Shown here: piece after piece, positions 57,370-64,000 of the stretch | How positions within the stretch are numbered: position 1 is the first letter of the stretch | Layout of the letters: each line of letters begins with the position of its first letter | NCBI GenBank assembly: GCA_950295325.1 | Contig: OX485803.1 | Coordinates: forward strand, 65,799,554 to 65,863,553 | Origin: Polytrichum commune | Lineage: Eukaryota; Streptophyta; Polytrichopsida; Polytrichales; Polytrichaceae | DNA length: 64,000 nt | Direction of reading: 5' to 3' | Notes under the pieces: generated by a model | What the model was told of the DNA's origin: nothing | The model's input: the letters and a program-made list of their open reading frames with translations, nothing else | Database searches by the model: none | Program-made: the position numbers and the translations under genes

Positions 57370-58924
57370 AGGCCTCGGATCCGAGGCCTCTTCCCCTAGC
57401 TCTTTCTTATGCACTACACAAAACAAGACAAGGCCGAGAGCAATTGATGTGCACATAATATTTTGATTTTTCAAGCACAAACCTACCCACAAATAAGAGG
57501 CCTTGGATCCGAGGCCTCTTCCTATGGCTCCCACTTATGCACTACACAATAGAAGAAATGGCCGAGAGCAAGAAATCAAGAAAGCAAGAAAGTCGACATT
57601 CCATTAGTTTGAGAAATCAAGAACCTCGCCTCTCTCAAAACCCTACCTTTCACATACTCAAACTTACACAAATATGAGGCCTCGGATCCGAGGCCTCTTC
57701 CCCTAGCTCATTCTTGTGCACTACAGAAAACGAGCCAAGGCCGAGAGCAATTGATGTGCACATAACATTTTGATTTTTCAAGCACAAACCTACCCACAAA
57801 TAAGAGGCCTCGGATCCGAGGCCTCTTCCTATGGCTCCCACTTATGCACTACACAATAGAAGAAATGGCCGAGAGCAAAGAATCAAGAAAGCAAGAAAGT
57901 TGACATTCCATTAGTTTGAGAAATCAAGAACCTCACCTCTCTCAAAACCCTACCTCTCACATACTCAAACTTACACAAATATGAGGCCTCGGATCCGAGG
58001 CCTCTTCCCCTAGCTCTTTCTTATGCACTACACAGAACAGGACAAGGCGGAGAGCAATTGATGTGCACATAACATTTTGATTTTTCAAGCACAAACCTAC
58101 CCACAAATAAAAGACCTCGGATCCGAGGCCTCTTCCTATGGCTCCCACTTATGCACTACACAATAGAAGAAACGGCTGAGAGCAAGGCATCAAGAAAGCA
58201 AGAAAGTTGACATTCCATTAGGTTGAGAAATCAAGAACCTCGCCTCTCTCAAAACCCTACCTTTCACATACTCAAACTTACACAAATATGAGGCCTCGGA
58301 TCCGAGGCCTCTTCCCCTAGCTCGTTCTTGTGCACTACACAAAACGAGCCAAGGCCAAGAGCAATTGATGTGCACATAATATTTTGATTTTTCAAGCACA
58401 AACCTACCCACAAATAAGAGGCCTCGGATCCGAGGCCTCTTCCTATGGCTCCCACTTATGCACTACACAATAGAAGAAATGGCCGAGAGCAAGGAATCAA
58501 GAAAGCAAGAAAGTCGACATTCCATTTGTTTGAGAAATCAAGAACCTCGCCTCTCTCAAAACCCTACCTTTCACATACTCAAACTTACACAAATATGAGG
58601 CCTCGGATCCGAGGCCTCTTCCCCTAGCTCATTCTTGTGCACTACAGAAAACGAGCCAAGGCCGAGAGCAATTGATGTGCACATAACATTTTGATTTTTC
58701 AAGCACAAACCTACCCACAAATAAGAGGCCTCGGATCCGAGGCCTCTTCCTATGGCTCCCACTTATGCACTACACAATAGAAGAAATGGCCGAGAGCAAG
58801 GAATCAAGAAAGCAAGAAAGTCGACATTCCATTTGTTTGAGAAATCAAGAACCTCGCCTCTCTCAAAACCCTACCTTTCACATACTCAAACTTACACAAA
58901 TATGAGGCCTCGGATCCGAGGCCT
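57370..58924 (+). repeat. 307-bp higher-order repeat, five exact periods
   Basis: Palindrome cores at 57370, 57677, 57984, 58291, 58598 and 58905 are spaced exactly 307 bp, with a second palindrome ~130 bp into each unit. Exact spacing across five periods indicates recent homogenisation. Confidence 0.95.
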
Positions 58925-59411
58925 CTTCCCCTAACTCATTCTTGTGCACTACACAAAATGAGACAAGGCCGAGAGCAACATGATGTGCACATAACCTTTT
59001 GATTTTTCAAGCACAAACATAGCTTTCTTGACATGTTCCTAAACCCAAATCAGGACAAGGCCGAAAGCAAGTCAAGCTGATATTCCAAATACTATGAGAA
59101 ATCAAGGTGATAGAAATTAAGCAAAAACGTTGGCGAACATAGCTTGGCCGAGATCCCGACACCTTACCAGAATTTGGAGTATGCCCTCCACTGAAGCCCC
59201 TATATTGGCGCCACTATCTTCCGAGGTCCCGTCCTCTGTCGGCGTTATTGGAGTGCTTCTCGAATCTCTGAGGTTTACTTGCGCCATTCCTCTCCCGCGG
59301 CCACGCCCTCGCCTTGATGTTTGTTGTGTTCCGCCCGCCTTGCTTCGCTGAAATCTTGAAGCAGGGGCCACAACATCCACACTTAGGGTTTCTGCGCATG
59401 GGTCTCCTCCT

Positions 59412-60120
59412 TCAGCTCTTTCGCGGCCTCCCAACAAATTTGATTTCAGATCTTCCTTTGCCGGCCGCTTTCCTCTTGGACGCCTTCATTTTTTCTCTTG
59501 CTTGAATCGTTGGTTGTCCCGACATCGGTTCTCGCTCTTCTAACGCCTTCTCAATTTGTTGTGCTACCTCCTTGTTGTCTTCTTCGTAGATATTTCCACT
59601 ATCTCCACTCCCCCCTTCTTCCTATATTTAAGATAAAACAATGTTTATAACAATGATGACAAACCATAATATCTAAAAGAAAAGTTGTTTCACAGTTGAA
59701 TATGTTCTACCATTTTTATTATGTGCTCAAACAACTGAATATATGGAGAACCCGAAGAATACGTACGACACTTGTAGAGTTTGTCTCTTCGCGTGAGTCC
59801 TCTTGGATGCTGTCGTTTCCCAACTCCTCCACTTCTGCCATTGGTTGCGCTTTACTTCCGTCCGCCTCTTCTACAATAGGTGATAAATGAAAAGGCCGAA
59901 TCCCACAGTCTAGCCTCCACGAAGGTTTCCGCAGGTCCTTTATGCTTTGGCTCAAATCCTCGGGCGTCCCACGGCCCTCGATTGGCGCTTTCCTTGCCTG
60001 TGACTTTTGTGTCCTCACTGTCTTTCTCTTCTTATCAGTGTAATGTGTAGACGATCGCCTCCTCTTCTTTTTCTTAGATGGTTCCGTTGTCGGAGGTTGT
60101 GAATTGCCTATTTCCTTCAT
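59412..60120 (-). CDS. small basic protein with AT-hook-like end, unit B accessory gene
   Basis: Exon 1 (59767-60120) starts MKEIGNSQ and has a strong nuclear-localisation-like cluster KKKKRRR. Exon 2 (59412-59621, acceptor AAATATAG) is acidic then basic and ends FVGRPRKS, where GRPRK resembles an AT-hook core. Together they give 187 codons in phase. A second frame in exon 2 (stop at 59117) also has an RRPRGKRP hook-like motif and a Gly/Arg run (RRGRGRGRG), so the 3' structure may differ or be alternatively spliced. The gene is divergent from the transposase gene with 320 bp between ATGs. DNA binding is an inference from motif and charge. Confidence 0.5.
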
Positions 60121-60439
60121 GTGTTCAACCCTCCCGCAATTCAGACCTATTCGCTCTATTTCCTTTCCACAACCTCACCACAGCAAACTCACACATTGGA
60201 AAGAAAGTGAGCAATCGCATTCTTCTCAGTATATAATTGCAATACCTCCCGATGGGAGGCGCGCTTTACTATCTGACAACCATCTTTGTAATTAGGGGTA
60301 TCTTTTTTTAGGATGCCTGACAGTTTTGTCTCCTTCCTGATATTCATGCGTATTTGTTTATAACTTCATCATCATCACCATTCTCCTTCTCTATGCATCT
60401 TTGCATCTTTGTTCCTTCACGTTTGCTTTCTCTGCCTTC
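60121..60439. promoter_or_regulatory. divergent promoter region, unit B
   Basis: 319 bp between the accessory-gene ATG (minus) and the transposase ATG at 60440 (plus). No palindrome of the array type is present here. Confidence 0.4.
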
Positions 60440-63400
60440 ATGGCTTCCACCTCAATTCTTCCTCCCGTCTCTGAGATGGCCGAACTTCGTTCACATGGCA
60501 TCGGGGTCCCTATTATATTCCCCATTGGTGCACAAGGTATTGTTGTTGTCTCGGAGCTTCATCTTAGCATTAGGTTCTCTTTGAAAGCTAGTACAATATG
60601 GGTAGAGCGTGAGATCTACCATCCTGATACTGGATTGCTCGTTCATACCTTCCATGAGACCTCCAAGGTAACTGACAATGACAATGTAGTGTGGGAGCTT
60701 GGCGCGGGAAAGTATAGGGTTTGTGTCTGGCCAGATTCTCATATGGGAGTGTCAACAGAAATCCTTCCTCCTCTTCGATCATCCACTGTTGCCTTTAGCA
60801 CACCCCCAGTAATAAGCGTCAAGACCGAGCCTGGTGTAGACAACGTTATAGACTTGTCTGATTCTTCGAGTGAAGATGTACCAGTGCATAAGGCTGCTGT
60901 CCATGATTCCCTTCATTTGTTTCCCTTTGCATCCTACGTAACGCCTTCTCCATCTAGCTCTGTCCCTTCAACTACTTCGGTCCCTACGTCTAAACCTCCT
61001 CAAACTATTGTTCAATGTCTTCGTCGTCTTGGCTCTATGCCCGGTAGTAAGAACGTCCTCAAGAAAATAGATTACGATAAAATCAAAATCCAAGAAGTTA
61101 ATCACCTTCCCCCTCGTTTCGATGGCACCCAGTTATTTGTCCTCCCTGCAGCAGAAGTCTCTTCATCTCAAACCAGGGCCAAGTCGTTGGACGGCATGGA
61201 CAAGCAATATGATGGCCATGTTTGGACTAAGACTCAAACCACCAACATTACAAACGACGTTGGCCTTGCATTTCGTTCCTCTACCTGTGTTGGCCATCTC
61301 CAATGCCAAAACCCGAGTTGTGATTACCTTCAACGCGCCCATCGTACCTCTAAGGTCAATGACACAGAATTTGAAGGTTTCACTAAAGATCCTTTCCCTC
61401 TCTCTGGCATTGTGCCATCCGGATCTACTCTTGTCTGCAGGATTTGTAAAGAGCCTCCCAAATGCATTGCACTATGCGAGGCCAAAATCTTCTACGTCCA
61501 TGGGAAGGAGTCATCCCAAAGAGCCTGCATTCATCTCGGTTCTCATCAACATCCAGTGAAGGTTGGAGACTGCAGAGACAGTCGGAAGCGTATCAATGCA
61601 CTTCTTGAGGAGCACGTTGAACGTACGCCTCAAGCCACCCACAACAAGATCGTCCTTGAAGCTAGCAAGGACATTGTTGGTGAGTTTCTCCTTTCTGGCG
61701 ATAATGACACACACCGTCTCTTCTCTTTAAAAGAGCTTGAACCTGTTTTTGAGAGCTGTAGAGAGTTGTATTCCCCAAACCTTCGCTCTAAGGTTACCTC
61801 TTTCAAATATTTGCGGAGGTTTGGTGTTATGGATGGCATCGCGAAGCTCCGAGGCATTAGCAATTGGGCCTACGTCCAATGGAACCAATTCCCAGGACAA
61901 GGTGACAATACAGACAAGGTGTTCATCTTCAAGATGTCGGAGGTTGGTCCTGGAAGTGGAGTGGATTTGGTTCGTCGGATGCAACCGGGTGGGGACCTGG
62001 AGAACGCGTGGATGATGTCCGATCACGTGAAGCGGGTCAAAGGGTGGACCACCATGGCCGCTCATGTGTACGATGGGACTTATCAACGGGTCATGACCAT
62101 TTCATGTTGTGATTTCCAATCGGAGGATAAGGATGCCCAAGTTCTCTTCTGGCAGAACCTCAACCACGTCATGGCCCGACACGGTATCCCACATCCAAAC
62201 TTTATAGGCTTCATGGCGGACAGTGCCCAAGCCAATTGGAACGCTGTTCGCATTGTGTATGGTTCGGGGGATCCCAAAGTTCCCATGGAGGGTCGTGAGC
62301 GCACTTGTTTTTTTCATTGGAAACAATCGCTCGAAAAGCATACAAAATCGTATATAAAGCATGACTTACAAGACCAACATAGACACCTTTGCCTTCAATA
62401 TCGGAATGCTTCCTCTATGCAAGAGGCGGAGACTAGGTACCTAGCTATCAAGGCTTGGTGGGCGTCATCAAATTGTACAAGTGAGGACGGTCTCAAGCAT
62501 CTTCAGCTCTGGCTTGCTTTTTGGCACTTCCGCTACCTTCAATGGGGTGGTTTCATGGAACTGGTACATCTCCTTTATAATTCATTATTGGTTTTTCTTG
62601 GATTCGATTTCCTCTCTCTGTACATTTATATTAATACTTGATTTCTCCAATCAGGAAAAGGTTTTAACCCAAGACCAATTGGCCGAGATGCCGTCGTGCA
62701 ATCTTGCGGAATCCGTCCACAACAAGTGGCTTCAAGCCTCCGGCAACAAGGGTGGAGATCTATACGTGGCTACGGTTGACGACTACATTCGCGCCTTCTT
62801 ACAAGTTGTTGCATATTACCAGTTCCTTAAAGGTGGAATTGGCGGAGATGGTCCAAGCAAAGAAGAACTAAAGCTCAGGGGTGCTCAACGTCGAGCTCAG
62901 CGTACTGGCGACCCCACAGTGTTGCAGAAGGTCTTGCTTGACATGTCCGGTGGGGAAGAATTTTGCACTCGCGATCCACACCTTGAGGGCGCCGAGGTGT
63001 TTGGATCGCAGAAGCGAAGACCAAACACTCCAATTGGTGATGATGGCGAGACCCACCGCCCCGATACCGTGAACTTCTCTCGCCCTCCCCCCGATAAGCG
63101 TGTCACTCAATCTCAACCAGAAACACTACCCACTATCATTGAGGAGTCTTCCCCCTCTGTACAAGAGGTTCAAGTGCCTTCACCTGCAGGACTTGGTTTC
63201 CAGCGTGTCACTGCCGTGCAAGAAACCAAAGTAGATGTCTCTCTTTGGCATATTGCCTGCATACCCTATACATCTGGGAAGTCTTGTTGGGCTAATCATG
63301 CGGGCACGAAGAAGAAGTGCACCGCAAGAATCGTCACTAATAATAAGAGCGTCCCTGCGCTGACCTACACCGGTATGTGGCATCATTACAAACTCCAATC

Positions 63401-64000
63401 TATGAAGCGCACAGACTTTGTCTTTTGCCCAGACGACATTGAGCGTTGCGTGAAGGGCCCTCGTCGGAAATGGGTCATGCAGTTCTCTGCTGATGACCAG
63501 AAGCCTCCTATTCCCCCAATCTGGCCCGTGAAGATTGGTACCAACCTCACCCGCTCGGAGATCTTTGCCCTTGAGAACGCAGGTTTTCAACTCCCACCAA
63601 AGGAGCGCATCACACCGACTCAACTCTTCACCAACTCTGCTCCCCCGCTGGATATGTCTGGAATCCGTGTTCCAGAAAACCCCGACATGATCCCTCCGAC
63701 AAGATTGTCCAAGCTTGTTCGGCGATCCAGCAGCGCACCTTCGGCAAAGCAGAGGCAGATGGTGGCCTCTGCTGAAGCTGTGCATGGTACCGTTCTGAAG
63801 TTAACTATGATCCCTCAACCGGAATTTGGTTGCATTATCACACTACAGTCCAAATCAGAACCCCAACCACCGATCTACCAAACGACAGTCAGTTCTCTTC
63901 CAGAGTGCAACTGCGCATACTTCTTGGATATGATTTCCAAGTTCAGCCGCAAACGAAATTCTTATCTGAATTGTAAGCATTTGTATTACATTTTCATCAA
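60440..64000 (+). CDS. MULE-like DDE/SWIM transposase (unit B), runs off the window
   Basis: Exon 1 60440-62563, intron with GTACAT donor and AATCAG acceptor, exon 2 from 62655 open to the window end. Aligned with the unit A protein, it has no stop. Parts in order: N-terminal domain of unknown fold (~1-110); VKTE (127-130), a sumoylation-type site, followed by VIDLSDSSSED (136-146), a SUMO-interaction-type motif; Cys/His-rich domain (CVGHLQCQNPSC, CRICKEPPKC, ACIHLGSHQH); DDE-like core with MSEVGPGSGVDLVRRMQP, GFMADSAQANWNAVR and RTCFFHW; and a SWIM finger, CNCAYF...NCKHLYYIF, at the window edge. The first catalytic Asp and the Glu are not assigned with certainty. MULE membership rests on the second-Asp/C..H spacing plus SWIM; a KDZ-like relation is the alternative. 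Confidence 0.75.

Larger units (their letters stand above)
52581..58924. repeat. array of ~42 copies of a 20-bp perfect palindrome
   Basis: AGGCCTCGGATCCGAGGCCT (BamHI centre, StuI at each end), often extended to 26 bp of dyad symmetry by flanking AAG/CTT, recurs about 42 times, roughly three quarters perfect, plus a half site near 52962. The palindrome is far better conserved than the spacers, which fall into three types: ~125-130 bp (52.6-54.6 kb), ~95 bp (54.8-57.2 kb) and a 307-bp unit with two palindromes (57.37-58.92 kb). It begins 174 bp upstream of the methyltransferase-like ATG. Long ORFs across it are repeat artefacts. Confidence 0.97.
47253..64000. mobile_element. Unit B: candidate >16.7-kb transposon, runs off the window
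   Basis: Left terminus with tandem GAGCGG, three subterminal CCTATnnCCGTGGA-like motifs, the ParB-methyltransferase-like gene (minus, two nonsense codons), the palindrome array, a small basic minus gene and a plus-strand MULE-like transposase gene still open at the window end. Order and orientation are the same as unit A. The right terminus is not in view. Confidence 0.6.

Noticed and set aside
52581-58924. CRISPR array
   Set aside because: The repeat is palindromic and regularly spaced in places, but the spacers are themselves repeated, are 75-290 bp long, and the setting is an intron-bearing eukaryotic genome.
55157-58934. Protein-coding tandem ORFs (up to 264 codons)
   Set aside because: They follow the repeat period, occur in several frames and both strands, and encode the palindrome read as RGLGSEAS or ASDPRPH over and over.

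Overview
Eukaryotic nuclear DNA, most likely from a land plant or streptophyte outside the seed plants. The evidence is genes with many GT-AG introns, Ty3/gypsy and Ty1/copia retroelement protein remnants of plant type, a scrap of mitochondrial cox1, and a two-exon transposase-like protein with a C-terminal SWIM finger of a kind I associate with mosses, liverworts and ferns. The lineage is an inference; no ordinary housekeeping gene is visible, so the window is essentially nested mobile DNA. LAYOUT: 1-1.9 kb and 6.8-8.8 kb hold decayed coding scraps. 1.9-6.8 kb is a CCGG-rich element with ~800-bp inverted arms around a gag-like pseudogene. 8.81-9.14 kb is a truncated copy of the start of that core. 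9.14-26.17 kb is UNIT A. 28.12-38.38 kb is a very young Ty3/gypsy-type element with 2841-bp LTRs and most of pol missing. 39.80-40.25 kb is a small inverted-repeat element full of 41-bp palindromic tandem repeats. 41.28-47.2 kb is a pair of ~550-bp direct repeats with minisatellites, a hAT-like scrap and a cox1 fragment. 47.26 kb to the window end is UNIT B. MAIN RESULT: units A and B are paralogous, in the same orientation and built alike. Each has (i) an 11-exon minus-strand gene joining a ParB/sulfiredoxin-like domain to a beta-class N4/N6 DNA-methyltransferase-like domain, with matching intron phases in A and B; (ii) a repeat array starting just upstream of that gene, every unit carrying a palindromic motif; (iii) a small basic minus-strand gene; (iv) a divergent plus-strand two-exon MULE-like DDE/SWIM transposase gene. 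The A motif and the B motif differ but share the core CTCGGnnCCGA. B has about 42 copies of a 20-bp perfect palindrome over 6.3 kb. Repeated GAGCGG-type termini and a subterminal CCTATnnCCGTGGA-like motif suggest the units are large (~17 kb) transposons. HOW THE GENES MAY WORK TOGETHER (inference): the transposase moves the unit, and the ParB-methyltransferase-like protein, the small basic protein, or both, act at the palindromic arrays. The closest analogy I know is the VANC anti-silencing protein of Arabidopsis VANDAL MULEs, which binds short motifs in the element's own tandem repeats. Each unit is damaged in a different gene: A has a nonsense codon in the transposase but an open methyltransferase-like gene, while B has two nonsense codons in the methyltransferase-like gene but an open transposase as far as the window goes.
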